From contig NZ_CP065521.1 of assembly GCF_018986735.1 (NCBI RefSeq), positions 1,550,001-1,614,000 on the forward strand: DNA of 64,000 nucleotides, read 5' to 3'. Source of the stretch: Schaalia sp. 19OD2882 (lineage in GTDB: Bacteria > Actinomycetota > Actinomycetes > Actinomycetales > Actinomycetaceae). Shown one piece after another: positions 1-8,820 of the stretch. How positions within the stretch are numbered: position 1 is the first letter of the stretch; each line of letters starts with the position of its first letter. A program made the position numbers and the translations under genes. The notes beneath the pieces are model-generated. The model had not been told where the DNA came from and ran no database searches. It worked only from the letters and a program-made list of their open reading frames with translations.

Positions 1-2
1 CC

Positions 3-62
3 TGCGCCCTGGGCACCTCGCAGCAGTTCTTCAAGGCACTCGCCACGGAACTCGGCAACTGA
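3..62 (+). CDS. C-terminal end of a YbjN-family protein (5' end outside window)
   Basis: The window opens inside a reading frame whose last 19 residues start CALGTSQQFF and end at a TGA. They align with the C-terminal helix (CAIGTSNQLY) of the complete YbjN-family protein encoded 110 bp downstream in the same direction. The two genes are therefore probably tandem paralogues. Only the tail is visible, so start, length and domain content cannot be given. Confidence 0.6.
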   Translation, partial: CALGTSQQFFKALATELGN

Positions 63-172
63 CGCCCCCATCCCCCGGCCTCGGGTTCCTCCCGCTTGAC
101 CGAACAACCACCCACATGAGCGGACCGCCCTTGACGGCCGCCCGGCACCCGAATTGAAAGGACCTTTCGACA

Positions 173-649
173 ATGGGTCTGTTCGACTTCCTCTCCTCCT
201 CTCCCGCTGAGCCGGAGAACCCCGTCGCCGCCATCAGCCAGGATCGCCTCAAGGACATCTTCGACAGGCAGGAGTGGCACTACTTCGTCGACGACGACGG
301 TGATCTTGGTGGCCGCTGGGGCTACTCGGGCTTCTACTTCATCCTCACGGGCAAGGACCAGGAGATTCTCCACATCACCTCTCGCATGCGCGAGCCCGTG
401 CCCGAGCAGTACGTCGACGAGTTGCGCACCTTCATCGAGGACTGGCACCGCGACAAGATCTGGCCCAAGGCCTACCACACGTGGAGTGACGACGGTCAGC
501 TCTATGTCAACGCCGAGGTCAACATCGACTACGAGCACGGAGCCTCCGACGGCCAGCTGCTCCAGCACGTCCATTGCGCGATCGGCACTTCGAACCAGCT
601 CTACGAGAAGGTCCGCGAACGCTTCGGGATCCAACAGATCACCGACTGA
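173..649 (+). CDS. YbjN domain-containing protein
   Basis: A 158-residue soluble protein with the actinobacterial YbjN layout: a short hydrophobic start, a region with FYFILTG followed by LHITSRM, and a C-terminal helix CAIGTSNQLYEKVRERFG. YbjN folds resemble type III secretion chaperones and the family is often linked to stress or sensory functions, but no reaction is known. The ATG is preceded by GAAAGGACC at good spacing. The preceding gene fragment appears to be a paralogue, suggesting local duplication. No signal peptide or membrane segment is seen. The family call is fairly secure; the function is unknown. Confidence 0.7.
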   Translation: MGLFDFLSSSPAEPENPVAAISQDRLKDIFDRQEWHYFVDDDGDLGGRWGYSGFYFILTGKDQEILHITSRMREPVPEQYVDELRTFIEDWHRDKIWPKAYHTWSDDGQLYVNAEVNIDYEHGASDGQLLQHVHCAIGTSNQLYEKVRERFGIQQITD

Positions 650-1031
650 ATCGCGCCTCTCCACGGTGCGCGAGGTCCCGGTCGCGCCAGCGGTGACTGA
701 ACCACTGTGCGGCGCCTGTCCCCAGCCACCATTGGCCCGGATGGGCCTCGCCCACGAAAGGACCGCACATCAGCCAGCGTCTCACGGTGGTTGACAACGC
801 TTGACGGAGGCGGGGCGTACTGTCCCTTCGGCGCAGGCACCTGCGCCCCTGCCTCCCGGAGGGCCCGGAAGGGCTCTGCGAACTCAAGGGGCTTTTGCGT
901 GCTTGTCCGGCCCGCTCGGTCCCGGCCCGAACCCTGTGTTCCCCGCTGGGCACCGTGTACGGGATCATCCGCACGAGAACGGGGCGGAACACCCACGAGC
1001 GAGTCTTCCACGCTCCACGTCATCACACACG
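650..1031. other. intergenic region, no gene recognised
   Basis: About 380 bp between the YbjN gene and the terminator behind sigA. Frames here are short and unlike known proteins. There are small GC-rich inverted repeats (for example GCGCAG/CTGCGC near 830) and a TTGACA at 791 with a TACTGT at 818, but the 21-bp gap is too long for a normal promoter. A small RNA is possible; nothing recognisable as tmRNA, 6S RNA or RNase P RNA was found. Confidence 0.4.
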
Positions 1032-1064
1032 AACGCCCTGCACCCGTGTTGGGTGCAGGGCGTT
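1032..1064 (-). terminator. terminator behind sigA
   Basis: A perfect 14-bp inverted repeat (AACGCCCTGCACCC, 5-nt loop, reverse complement) lies 9 bp beyond the sigA stop codon. It has no long U tract on the minus strand, which is usual in high-GC actinobacteria. It could act in both directions. Confidence 0.75.
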
Positions 1065-1073
1065 TGCGTGGTC

Positions 1074-2696
1074 TCAGTCGAGGTAGTCGCGCAGCACCTG
1101 CGAACGTGAGGGGTGGCGCAGCTTCGACATGGTCTTTGACTCGATCTGGCGGATGCGCTCTCGAGTGACCCCGTAGACCTTGCCGATCTCGTCCAAGGTC
1201 TTGGGCTGGCCGTCACCCAGGCCGAAGCGCATGGCCACCACACCGGCCTCTCTCTCGGAGAGGGTGTCGAGGACCCTGTGCAACTGCTCCTGGAGCAGCG
1301 TGAAGGACACGGCGTCTGCGGGCACCACCGCCTCGGAGTCCTCGATGAGGTCTCCGAATTCGGAGTCGCCGTCCTCGCCCAGCGGAGTGTGCAGCGAGAT
1401 GGGTTCGCGCCCGTACTTTTGGACCTCGACGACTTTCTCGGCGGTCATGTCGAGTTCCTTGGCCAGTTCCTCCGGCGTGGGTTCGCGCCCCAGGTCCTGG
1501 AGCATCTGCCGCTGGACGCGGGCCAGCTTGTTGATGACCTCCACCATGTGCACGGGGATGCGGATGGTGCGGGCCTGGTCGGCCATGGCGCGAGTGATCG
1601 CCTGACGGATCCACCACGTGGCGTAGGTCGAGAACTTGTAGCCCTTCGTGTAGTCGAACTTTTCGACCGCACGGATCAGACCGAGGTTGCCTTCCTGGAT
1701 GAGGTCCAGGAACTGCATGCCACGGCCGGTGTAGCGCTTGGCCAAGGAGACGACCAGACGCAGGTTGGCTTCCAGCAGGTGATTCTTGGCCTGCTGACCG
1801 TCCTGGGCCAGGAAATGCAGTTCGCGACGCTCCTTGGAGGTCATCTCGTCGTAGTTGTGCTTGAGCTTGTACTCCGCGTAGAGGCCGGCTTCGATGCGTC
1901 GAGCCAGGTCGACCTCCTGTTCGGCGTTCAGCAGGGAGACCTTGCCGATCTGCTTGAGGTAGTCCTTGACGGGGTCGGCGGTGGCACCGGCGACTGTGAC
2001 CTGTTGGACGGGTTCATCAGTGTCATCGGAGTCGGAGACGACGAAGCCGCCCTTGACCCGGGAAGGAACACTGGCCGTGCTCTGCTGCGCGGTCTCGGAG
2101 CCGGACTCGGAGTCGGAGGAGTCCTCGCCCTCACCGGACTCGTCGGCCTCGTCCACGGGGATCTCCTCGTCGGAGATCTCGATGTCCTCGTCACTGACCT
2201 CGGGGTCCTCGTCCGTGGTGTCTTCGGCGTCGACATCCTGGACCTTGGGGGTTTCGGCCTTTGCCTTGGCCTTGGAGGTGGCCCTCTTGCGGGCGGGAGC
2301 CTTCTTCGCGGGGGTTTCTCCCTCGTCCGTGGCGACCTTGGCCTTTGCCTTGGCCTTCGAGGTGGTCTTCTTGCGGGCAGGCGCCTTCTTCACGGGCGCC
2401 TTGGCCACATCGGTACCGGCTTCGTCAGCGGCGGACTTTTCCGTCGCAGAGGTCTTGCCGGTGGTGGTGGTCTCGTCGGTCGAAGTCTTCTTCTTCGCCG
2501 TGGAGCGCTTGCGGGCGGGCGCCTTCTTCGCGGGCGCTGCCGCCTTTTCCGTGACGGCCTTGTCGGTGGTGGCCGCGTCGGTGGTGGTCACGTCCTCTGG
2601 GGCATTCGCCCTACTGGCAGTCCTGGCTCGGGAGGTACGCTTCTTCGGGGTGGTCGAGTCCGTGGAGCCGGCGGAACCGGCACGGGTTGCACTCAC
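1074..2696 (-). CDS. sigA: principal RNA polymerase sigma factor (RpoD/SigA/HrdB type)
   Basis: A 540-residue group 1 sigma-70 factor that directs RNA polymerase to housekeeping promoters. Region 1.2 starts near [11 protein letters not shown]; region 2 contains [13 protein letters not shown] with IRIPVHM; region 4.2 has [11 protein letters not shown] and the protein ends VLRDYLD. The first ~240 residues are low-complexity: Ala/Lys-rich with three copies of a KKAPARK block, then an acidic stretch. The GTG start at 2696 is chosen because GAGAAAGGGA precedes it; the open frame continues upstream without a ribosome-binding site. It is followed by a strong hairpin and preceded by a TATAAT promoter. 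The sigma assignment is certain; the start is likely. Confidence 0.95.
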   Translation of the reverse strand: MSATRAGSAGSTDSTTPKKRTSRARTASRANAPEDVTTTDAATTDKAVTEKAAAPAKKAPARKRSTAKKKTSTDETTTTGKTSATEKSAADEAGTDVAKAPVKKAPARKKTTSKAKAKAKVATDEGETPAKKAPARKRATSKAKAKAETPKVQDVDAEDTTDEDPEVSDEDIEISDEEIPVDEADESGEGEDSSDSESGSETAQQSTASVPSRVKGGFVVSDSDDTDEPVQQVTVAGATADPVKDYLKQIGKVSLLNAEQEVDLARRIEAGLYAEYKLKHNYDEMTSKERRELHFLAQDGQQAKNHLLEANLRLVVSLAKRYTGRGMQFLDLIQEGNLGLIRAVEKFDYTKGYKFSTYATWWIRQAITRAMADQARTIRIPVHMVEVINKLARVQRQMLQDLGREPTPEELAKELDMTAEKVVEVQKYGREPISLHTPLGEDGDSEFGDLIEDSEAVVPADAVSFTLLQEQLHRVLDTLSEREAGVVAMRFGLGDGQPKTLDEIGKVYGVTRERIRQIESKTMSKLRHPSRSQVLRDYLD

Positions 2697-2760
2697 ACGT
2701 GTCCCTTTCTCAGGTGGACGGGAAGACTGCCGGTGGGGCTTGCCACGGCGAACAGCGACA

Positions 2761-2790
2761 ATTATAGTCCCGGACCCTGGTGGGTCCGCA
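2761..2790 (-). promoter_or_regulatory. predicted sigA promoter
   Basis: On the minus strand a perfect TATAAT lies at 2766-2761. Eighteen bases upstream is TGCGGA, a weak -35. The -10 is about 65 bp ahead of the chosen GTG start. Confidence 0.5.
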
Positions 2791-2827
2791 CGCGCAGACC
2801 ACCATGAGGATGGTCTCGTGCTCGCGT

Positions 2828-3199
2828 TCACCCCTCCTGCGGGGCCGTCGTGGTCAGGACCGGCACGGGGCATTCGAGGAGGATCCGCGAGGCTTGGGGG
2901 CCCACCGTTGCCCCGCCGGCTCCGCGTTGGGCAAGCGCCAGGACCACGAGCGCGCAGCCGCGCTCTGCGGCGGTCTCCAGGACGGCGCTGGCGGGATCCT
3001 GCCCGACCCGCAAGGGGACGACCTCGAAGGGGATGTCAACGGTTTCCAGGCGCCGCCACAGGTGTTCTCCCGCCTCGGAGCCCTCTTCCATGCAGTCCAG
3101 GACCAGCAGCGGGCCTCCTTGGACTCGTACGGCCGAGATGGCTGCGTCCAGGGCGGGGGCCGAAGCCACGTTTCCGTGATGGCACAGGAGGATCGACAT
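2828..3199 (-). CDS. UspA-like small universal stress protein
   Basis: A 123-residue alpha/beta protein beginning [10 protein letters not shown] with alternating strands and helices typical of the UspA fold: a strand plus small loop at the N-terminus, GCALVVLAL in the middle, and [17 protein letters not shown] at the C-terminus, which matches the usual end of the fold (…ll..a..PVlvv). The G-2x-G-9x-G(S/T) nucleotide loop is only partly recognisable ([14 protein letters not shown]). The ATG at 3199 has GGAAAGGAC upstream. It lies divergent to the polyprenyl synthase gene. The family is fairly sure; the ligand is unknown. Confidence 0.65.
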   Translation of the reverse strand: MSILLCHHGNVASAPALDAAISAVRVQGGPLLVLDCMEEGSEAGEHLWRRLETVDIPFEVVPLRVGQDPASAVLETAAERGCALVVLALAQRGAGGATVGPQASRILLECPVPVLTTTAPQEG

Positions 3200-3301
3200 G
3201 GGCAGTCCTTTCCGTGGCCGCAGTATGTGGCGATCATACCCGGCGCTCCGCACGCCGATCTGCGACACGTGCCTCACCTCGACTCCATTAGGCTTCGCTC
3301 C

Positions 3302-4405
3302 ATGAGCACCCTCCGCGACGCCTTCGCCCAGGACCGTACGCGGGTGGACCGCGCCACACACGACGCCCTCGTCGACGTTCTCGACACCCTGGAGTTGCCC
3401 GACGCCGCCCAACCCATGGCGGCCACGGCCATCGACTCGGCCCGTTCGGGCAAGCGCTTCCGGGGCCTGTTGGCCCTGCTCGGCGGACAGCTCGCTCCCG
3501 GCTTGACCGATGCGCCGGTCCTGGAGGCGAACCTGGACCTGTTGGCGGCCGCCCTGGAGCTCTACCAGGCCAGCGCCTTGGCGCACGACGACGTCATCGA
3601 CCATGCGCCGACCCGGCGAGGGCGACCGACCCCGCATGTGCGTCTTTCCGCGATCCACCGGGAGTCCGGCTGGTCGGGGTCGGCGGAGGATTTCGGCACG
3701 GCCGGCGCGATCCTGGTCGGAGATCTTCTCTTCTCCGCTGCGGAGAGGGCCATGGCTCGCCAGTGCGCGGTCCTGCCCCGGGCCAACGCTTCGGCCGTGA
3801 TGGGCCGGTACACACTGATGCATGCCGAGGTCGCCATGGGCCAGTACCTGGACGTGCGCGCCGAACAGGTACCCTTGGACCACGAGGAAGCCGCATGTGT
3901 CGACGTGGAGGCCGCCTTGAAGGTGATCACCCACAAGTCGGCGCGATACTCGGTGGTCCACCCTGCAGCCTTGGGGGCCTGCGCGGCGGGAGTGTCCGAT
4001 GACAGGATCCGTGTGTTGGAGCAGGTTCTCACCCCGTGGGGCATTGCCTTCCAGTTGCGCGACGACGACTTGGGGGTCTTCGGTGACCCTGCGACCACAG
4101 GCAAGCCGGCGGGCGACGACCTGGTCGAGGGCAAACGGACGGTGCTGTTGGGACTTGCCTGGCGTCATGCGAGTGCAGCCGAACGGGCGCTGCTCGCCTC
4201 CGGCGTGGGGCGGGCGGACTTGTCGGGTCAGATGCTCGATGACGTGCGCACCGTGGTGGAGGCACGAGGGCGCGGCCCGCACGAGGCCATGATCCGCGAC
4301 CTTGTCGACGAGGGCGACCGGGTTCTGGCCACCTCCGGCTTCTGCGATGATGCCCGCCGGGTGCTCGCCGAGCTTTCCGGGGTCCTCACCGCACGCGACG
4401 CCTGA
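3302..4405 (+). CDS. idsA: polyprenyl diphosphate synthase (IdsA/GGPP synthase type)
   Basis: A 367-residue trans-isoprenyl diphosphate synthase that condenses isopentenyl diphosphate with allylic diphosphates to make linear C15-C20 or longer precursors for quinones, carotenoids or lipid carriers. The first aspartate-rich motif is DDVID at 96-100, followed by TRRGRPT; the second is RDDDLGVFGD near 243-252; KSARYSVVHP lies between. The ATG at 3302 begins MSTLRDAFAQ; the ribosome site is weak. Next come an Rv2175c-like gene and a PknL-like kinase, the order seen around Rv2173-Rv2176 in Mycobacterium tuberculosis. Product chain length cannot be told from sequence. Confidence 0.85.
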   Translation: MSTLRDAFAQDRTRVDRATHDALVDVLDTLELPDAAQPMAATAIDSARSGKRFRGLLALLGGQLAPGLTDAPVLEANLDLLAAALELYQASALAHDDVIDHAPTRRGRPTPHVRLSAIHRESGWSGSAEDFGTAGAILVGDLLFSAAERAMARQCAVLPRANASAVMGRYTLMHAEVAMGQYLDVRAEQVPLDHEEAACVDVEAALKVITHKSARYSVVHPAALGACAAGVSDDRIRVLEQVLTPWGIAFQLRDDDLGVFGDPATTGKPAGDDLVEGKRTVLLGLAWRHASAAERALLASGVGRADLSGQMLDDVRTVVEARGRGPHEAMIRDLVDEGDRVLATSGFCDDARRVLAELSGVLTARDA

Positions 4406-4511
4406 CCCTGCCGAATCGGGACCAGCCCCTGCGGGTCACGAGGTCTCCGCTCGTTCGAAGACCCGCTCCGCCCGGCCGGGCGTCATCCCCGCTGATCGGG
4501 TCGAGGGCGGC

Positions 4512-4862
4512 TCAGAACCCGAGTGCCCCCGCAATGGAGTTGACTCGGTGGTGACGCCCCTCGAGCAACGCCTGCATGGGCGTCTGCCCCAACTCCTCCT
4601 GCTCGGTGTACAGCCACGCGACAGCTTCTTCGGCCGAGAAGCCGTTGTCGTCGAGCAGCGTGAGGGTTCCCGGCAGGTTGAACAGCGGCTCCCAGCCGTT
4701 TGCGCCACGCACGATGATTTCGGCGGGGATGGCCGGCTTCCCGCCCTCGTCCTTGACGGAGAAGAGGATGTGGTCGCGGACCAGTTGCTTGATGCGCCGA
4801 GCTTCGATGCCGAGCAGGCGTGCGGCTTCGTCGAAGGAGAGCAGTTCAGGGGCGTCACTCAT
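4512..4862 (-). CDS. Rv2175c-family DNA-binding protein
   Basis: A 116-residue protein with an N-terminal winged-helix/MerR-like helix-turn-helix (LSFDEAARLLGIEARRIKQL), a beta wing (AIPAEIIV) and a C-terminal helical part with LFNLPGTLTLL and EEAVAWLYTEQE, characteristic of the Rv2175c family. In M. tuberculosis this protein is a substrate of PknL, whose counterpart is encoded divergently next door. The mycobacterial phosphothreonine near residue 9 has no obvious counterpart here: the N-terminus reads MSDAPELLSFDE. The family and the partnership context are secure; the DNA target is unknown. Confidence 0.85.
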   Translation of the reverse strand: MSDAPELLSFDEAARLLGIEARRIKQLVRDHILFSVKDEGGKPAIPAEIIVRGANGWEPLFNLPGTLTLLDDNGFSAEEAVAWLYTEQEELGQTPMQALLEGRHHRVNSIAGALGF

Positions 4863-4923
4863 GAGGCCAGAGTAGTCGTTGGCGCGCCGCGAAGGAGCGC
4901 AGGTGGGGGCCGGCGGGCTCCCG

Positions 4924-4936
4924 TAGAATCCGTGTC
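4924..4936 (+). promoter_or_regulatory. predicted leaderless promoter of the PASTA kinase gene
   Basis: TAGAAT at 4924-4929 is followed by exactly 7 bases and then the GTG start at 4937, so transcription should begin at or next to the start codon. No ribosome-binding site is present. A -35 match is not obvious. Confidence 0.55.
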
Positions 4937-6958
4937 GTGAGCGCCAGCGATCCCGGTGAGGGCACGAACCGCGGCGGGTCGAGTGTCGACCCGCTGATCG
5001 GAGTGTTGGTCGACGAACGCTACCGGGTCGATGCGCGTCTGGCGCGCGGCGGTATGGCCACCGTCTATGTCGCTCACGACCAGCGTCTCGACAGGCCCGT
5101 GGCCCTGAAGGTCATGCACCCGCACTTGGCGGACTCTGCCGATTTTGTCGCGCGTTTTCGCCGCGAAGCCCGTTCGGCTGCCCGCATCGTCCACCCGGGG
5201 GTCGTCTCCGTCTTCGACCAGGGGGTCGTGGCAGGTCAGGGTTTCCTGGTCATGGAGCTGGTCGACGGCTCGAACCTGCGTGCCCTCCTGCGGACCGAGG
5301 GGGCGCTGACTCTGGGACACGCCCTGCGAATCACCACGGAGGTCTTGGAGGCGCTGCGTGCTGCTCACCGTGTCGGCGTGATCCACCGTGACATCAAGCC
5401 GGAGAACGTCCTGGTTCCCCAGGACCCGCCGGTGCGTGTCACGGATTTCGGCCTTGCCCGCGCAGCTTCGGAGGTGTCGATGTCGACCACCGGGTCGATG
5501 CTCGGCACTGTCGCTTACGTGGCACCCGAGATCGTCACCACCGGACGGGCCGATGCCCGCACCGACATCTATTCCGTGGGAGTCATGCTCTTCGAGATGC
5601 TCACCGGACAGGTACCGTGGTTCGGGGAGAACGCCCTGCAGGTGGCCTACAAGCATGTGAACGAGGACCTGCCTTCGCCCTCGTCCCTGCAGGAATGGAT
5701 CCCGCGCGAGGTCGATGACCTCGTGGCGGCACTGGGAGCGCGTGAGATCGCGGAGCGTCCCGTGGACGCCGATGAGGCGCTGGACCTGATGGCGCGCACG
5801 GTTGCGGCGCTGCCTGCCCAGGTCCTCCAGCAGCGCTCGCAGGTGGAGTCCTCCCTCGGTCCGGATGACGAGGACGAGAGCGAGGCCGGTGTGGCCACTG
5901 GACGCACTGTGCCTTTTGCTCCGATCGGGCGCACGTCAGCTCTTCCGGCGGCTGCGGTCCGACGCGCCTCCAGCTCGCTGGGGCGTGAAGTCATCAAGAC
6001 TCGGTCACCTGACGAGGGCACTTCCGTGACCGGCCCGGTGGATCCTTCGGAGCCGCCTCCGCCTGGGCGAGGGCGCCTGTGGCGCGCTTTGGTGTTGGCC
6101 CTGTTGGTCCTGGGTGTTGGCTCTGCCGGGGGCTGGTACTGGTGGAGTGAGTTCGGGCCCGGCGCCTACCTGATCCTGCCGAACCTTGATGGACGCTCCA
6201 TGAGTGATGCCACCGAGCGGGCCTCCGGCTTGGGTCTGGAGGTGGTTCTTGACCCACAATTTTCCGATCAGGTCGCGTCGGGAACCGTGATTTCGACCGA
6301 CCCTGTTGGCGGCGCATCCGTGCACAAGGACTCTTCGGTGCGGCTGGTGGTGTCCAAGGGCGTGGACATGAAGATTGTCCCGTCGCTGGTCGGAGGTACG
6401 AAGGACGAGGCCGTCAAGGCCTTGACCTCTGCCGGGCTTGCGGCGGGTTCCGTGACCGAGGAGTGGTCTGAGCAGGTTCCCGCCGGAAAGGTGATCTCTC
6501 AGGGCACGCCCCCGGAGACCTCAATCGCCCATGACACTCCAGTGAACTTCGTGGTGTCCAAGGGACGTGAGCCGATCGCTGTGCCATCGGTGGTCGGTTC
6601 GAAGGCGGAGGATGCGAAGGCCGCGTTGGAGCAGGCCCGGTTGACCCCGCAGGCCTCCGAGCAGTTCTCGGACACGGTCGAGACCGGGGTGGTCATCTCG
6701 CAGACTCCGGAGGCGGGTGAGTCGCTGCACATCGGTGACGCAGTCACCTACATCGTTTCGAAGGGCCCGGAGATGGTGACCGTGCCGGACGTTTTCGGAA
6801 TGCAGGAGGCCCAGGCCGTGGCGGCGATGGAGGCTGCTGGCCTGCAGGTCAAGGTCGATCGGCTGCTCGGTGGGGTGTTCGGCACTGCGCGTAGTTCAGA
6901 TCCTGGCGGCGGGACACAGGTACGCAAGGGCAGTACGGTCACCATCACCATCGTGTGA
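4937..6958 (+). CDS. pknL: Ser/Thr protein kinase with four PASTA domains (PknL type)
   Basis: A 673-residue membrane kinase. The cytoplasmic Hanks-type domain (about 24-285) has glycine loop LARGGMATVYVA, catalytic Lys58, HRDIKPEN with Asp152, DFG at 170-172 and an activation loop ending GTVAYVAPE. A basic linker leads to one membrane segment (about 383-405). Four extracellular PASTA repeats follow, beginning near GAYLILPNL, KIVPSLVGG, IAVPSVVGS and VTVPDVFGM. PASTA domains bind peptidoglycan fragments and couple wall growth to phosphorylation. It is divergent from the Rv2175c-like gene. M. tuberculosis PknL lacks PASTA domains, but corynebacterial PknL has them, so this is not unprecedented. 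Confidence 0.92.
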   Translation: MSASDPGEGTNRGGSSVDPLIGVLVDERYRVDARLARGGMATVYVAHDQRLDRPVALKVMHPHLADSADFVARFRREARSAARIVHPGVVSVFDQGVVAGQGFLVMELVDGSNLRALLRTEGALTLGHALRITTEVLEALRAAHRVGVIHRDIKPENVLVPQDPPVRVTDFGLARAASEVSMSTTGSMLGTVAYVAPEIVTTGRADARTDIYSVGVMLFEMLTGQVPWFGENALQVAYKHVNEDLPSPSSLQEWIPREVDDLVAALGAREIAERPVDADEALDLMARTVAALPAQVLQQRSQVESSLGPDDEDESEAGVATGRTVPFAPIGRTSALPAAAVRRASSSLGREVIKTRSPDEGTSVTGPVDPSEPPPPGRGRLWRALVLALLVLGVGSAGGWYWWSEFGPGAYLILPNLDGRSMSDATERASGLGLEVVLDPQFSDQVASGTVISTDPVGGASVHKDSSVRLVVSKGVDMKIVPSLVGGTKDEAVKALTSAGLAAGSVTEEWSEQVPAGKVISQGTPPETSIAHDTPVNFVVSKGREPIAVPSVVGSKAEDAKAALEQARLTPQASEQFSDTVETGVVISQTPEAGESLHIGDAVTYIVSKGPEMVTVPDVFGMQEAQAVAAMEAAGLQVKVDRLLGGVFGTARSSDPGGGTQVRKGSTVTITIV

Positions 6959-7398
6959 CCCGCGTCAGCGCCCAGTTGACGAGGACGTGCGTCGTGACAG
7001 GCGCGCGGCTGTCTGAAGCGCCGCCACCGCCACGCAGGTCACCACGGTCGAAGACACGGGCACCACCACACTCGCACACAACACGTACCCGAATCCATCA
7101 GAGAATGTCCTTGACCCAACCCAATGGGCCGCCACACGAGCACAGGAACTGCAGGCCGTTCTTCCCATCGGAAGTCGAGGACGAGTCACGTTGGCTGCGG
7201 GTGTCGTCGGAGATTCCAATGGGGCACTTCTTCGGACAATCGCCGGCGTGCCCGACGCGAAACCACCGGAAGACGCGACCTGCCCTTCGACGACTCAGAA
7301 CCCACGTCCACTCTTCTCACTCTCCTGTCCACAAGGTCGTGTGCGCCTCAGACCACCCGAAAGAGGTCGGGTCCCGGCGGGCGGTGACGATGCAGTGG
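6959..7398. other. intergenic region between convergent pknL and aroG
   Basis: About 440 bp with no convincing gene on either strand; a minus-strand frame at 6965-7219 has no family resemblance and no ribosome site. A short hairpin ACCCGA/TCGGGT at 7355-7372 may end aroG transcription. The rest shows mixed composition without a clear repeat. Confidence 0.4.
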
Positions 7399-8820
7399 TC
7401 AGCGCAGCAATTCGGCCACCAGGAAGGCAAGCTCCAGGGACTGCTGGTGGTTCAGGCGCGGATCGACCAGGCTCTCGTAGCGGCGGGTCAAGGACTCGTC
7501 GTCCAAACGCTCTGCGCCCCCGACGACCTCAGTGACGTCGTCCCCGGTGAGTTCCACATGGATGCCTCCCGGAACGGTGCCCACCTGCTCGTGCGCCGCG
7601 AAGAAGCCACGGACCTCGTCCATGACGGTCTCGAAACGTCGAGTCTTGTACCCGGTCGAGGAGGTGATCGTGTTGCCGTGCATCGGGTCCGTGGTCCAGG
7701 TGACGGGACGCCCGTCGGCCTTGGCAGCCTCCAGCAGGGGCGGCAGTGCCTCGCGGATCCGCTCGGCCCCCATGCGCGTGATGAAGGTCAGGCGGCCAGG
7801 CTCTCCGTCCGGGTTCAGACGATCGATCAGACCCACCAGCTGCTCTCGCGTGGTCGTGGGGCCGAGCTTGACTCCCACGGGGTTGCGCACACGGGTGAGC
7901 AGTTCGACGTGCGCGCCGTCCAGTTCGCGAGTCCTCTCCCCCACCCACAGGAAGTGCCCCGAGGTATCGTAGGCGTCGCCTGTACGCGAGTCGATGCGGG
8001 TCATCGCGGACTCGTATTCGAGCAGCAGGGCCTCGTGGGAGGAGTACAGGTCGACTTCGCGCAACGAGTCGAAGTCGGCACCCGCCGCCTCCATGAACTT
8101 GACGGCCCTGTGAATCTCCTCGGCCAGTGACTCGAAGCGGGAGTAGGCGGGATTCTGGGTGAAACCCCGATTCCAGTGGTGGACCAGGCGAAGGTCCGCA
8201 TAGCCGCCCTTGGTGAAGGCGCGGATGAGGTTCAGCGTCGCGGAGGCGTGGTGGTAGGTCTCCATGAGGCGCCGCGGGTCGGGGATGCGCGCCTCGGGGG
8301 TGAATTCGTGCGAGTTCACCGCGTCTCCGCGGTAGGACGGCAAGGTGAGACCGTCGCGGGTCTCGGTCTCAGATGATCTGGGCTTGGCGTACTGGCCGGC
8401 GATCCGCCCGATCTTGACCACCGGCAGCGAGGCGCCGTAGGTGAGAACGACGGCCATCTGCAGCAGGGTCTGGATCTTCAGCCGCAGGTGGTCAGCAGTG
8501 TTGTGGGCGAAGGTCTCCGCGCAGTCCCCGCCGGTCAGGACGAAGGCATCCCCGCGCCCTGCCGCACCCATCCACGCACGCAGGTCGTCGACCTCGCCGG
8601 CGAAGACGAGGGGCGGCTGGCGTCGAAGGGCCGTGGTGACGTCGGTGAGCGCCTGGCCGTCCGGGTAGGAGGGCTGTTGGAGCGCCTCACGCTCGCGCCA
8701 CGTGTCCCATGGGGCCACGGCATCTGCGGCAAGTGTCTGCAGGTGCTCAGGAACGACCGCGCGCAGCGGAGCCGAATGCACTCCGCCGCGCGCGGTGCCC
8801 GGGATCCGGGGGACGGTCAC
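7399..8820 (-). CDS. aroG: class II 3-deoxy-7-phosphoheptulonate (DAHP) synthase
   Basis: About 473 residues. Catalyses phosphoenolpyruvate + erythrose 4-phosphate to DAHP, the first step of the shikimate pathway. Plant/actinobacterial type II signatures are present: QPPLVFAGEVDDLR, FVLTGGDCAETF, VVKIGRIAGQYAKPRS, SHEALLLEYE, VGVKLGPTT, and TWTTDPMHGNT. The GTG at 8820 overlaps the stop of the phosphofructokinase gene (GTGA), so the two are probably translationally coupled; a slightly later start cannot be excluded. Linking DAHP synthase to a PEP/sugar-phosphate enzyme is metabolically sensible. Its position close to pknL and plsC mirrors mycobacteria (Rv2178c, Rv2182c). Confidence 0.93.
   Translation of the reverse strand: MTVPRIPGTARGGVHSAPLRAVVPEHLQTLAADAVAPWDTWREREALQQPSYPDGQALTDVTTALRRQPPLVFAGEVDDLRAWMGAAGRGDAFVLTGGDCAETFAHNTADHLRLKIQTLLQMAVVLTYGASLPVVKIGRIAGQYAKPRSSETETRDGLTLPSYRGDAVNSHEFTPEARIPDPRRLMETYHHASATLNLIRAFTKGGYADLRLVHHWNRGFTQNPAYSRFESLAEEIHRAVKFMEAAGADFDSLREVDLYSSHEALLLEYESAMTRIDSRTGDAYDTSGHFLWVGERTRELDGAHVELLTRVRNPVGVKLGPTTTREQLVGLIDRLNPDGEPGRLTFITRMGAERIREALPPLLEAAKADGRPVTWTTDPMHGNTITSSTGYKTRRFETVMDEVRGFFAAHEQVGTVPGGIHVELTGDDVTEVVGGAERLDDESLTRRYESLVDPRLNHQQSLELAFLVAELLR

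Noticed and set aside
791..823. TTGACA and TACTGT as a promoter in the region after the YbjN gene.
   Set aside because: The 21-bp spacing is too long, and the second TTGACG is only 11 bp away from the -10 candidate.
1278..2807. A very long open frame on the plus strand opposite sigA.
   Set aside because: It is an antisense shadow of a GC-rich gene; its Leu/Gly/Val-rich translation resembles no protein and it has no ribosome site.
6965..7219. An 84-codon minus-strand frame between pknL and aroG.
   Set aside because: No ribosome site, no hydrophobic or domain pattern and no neighbour that would support it.
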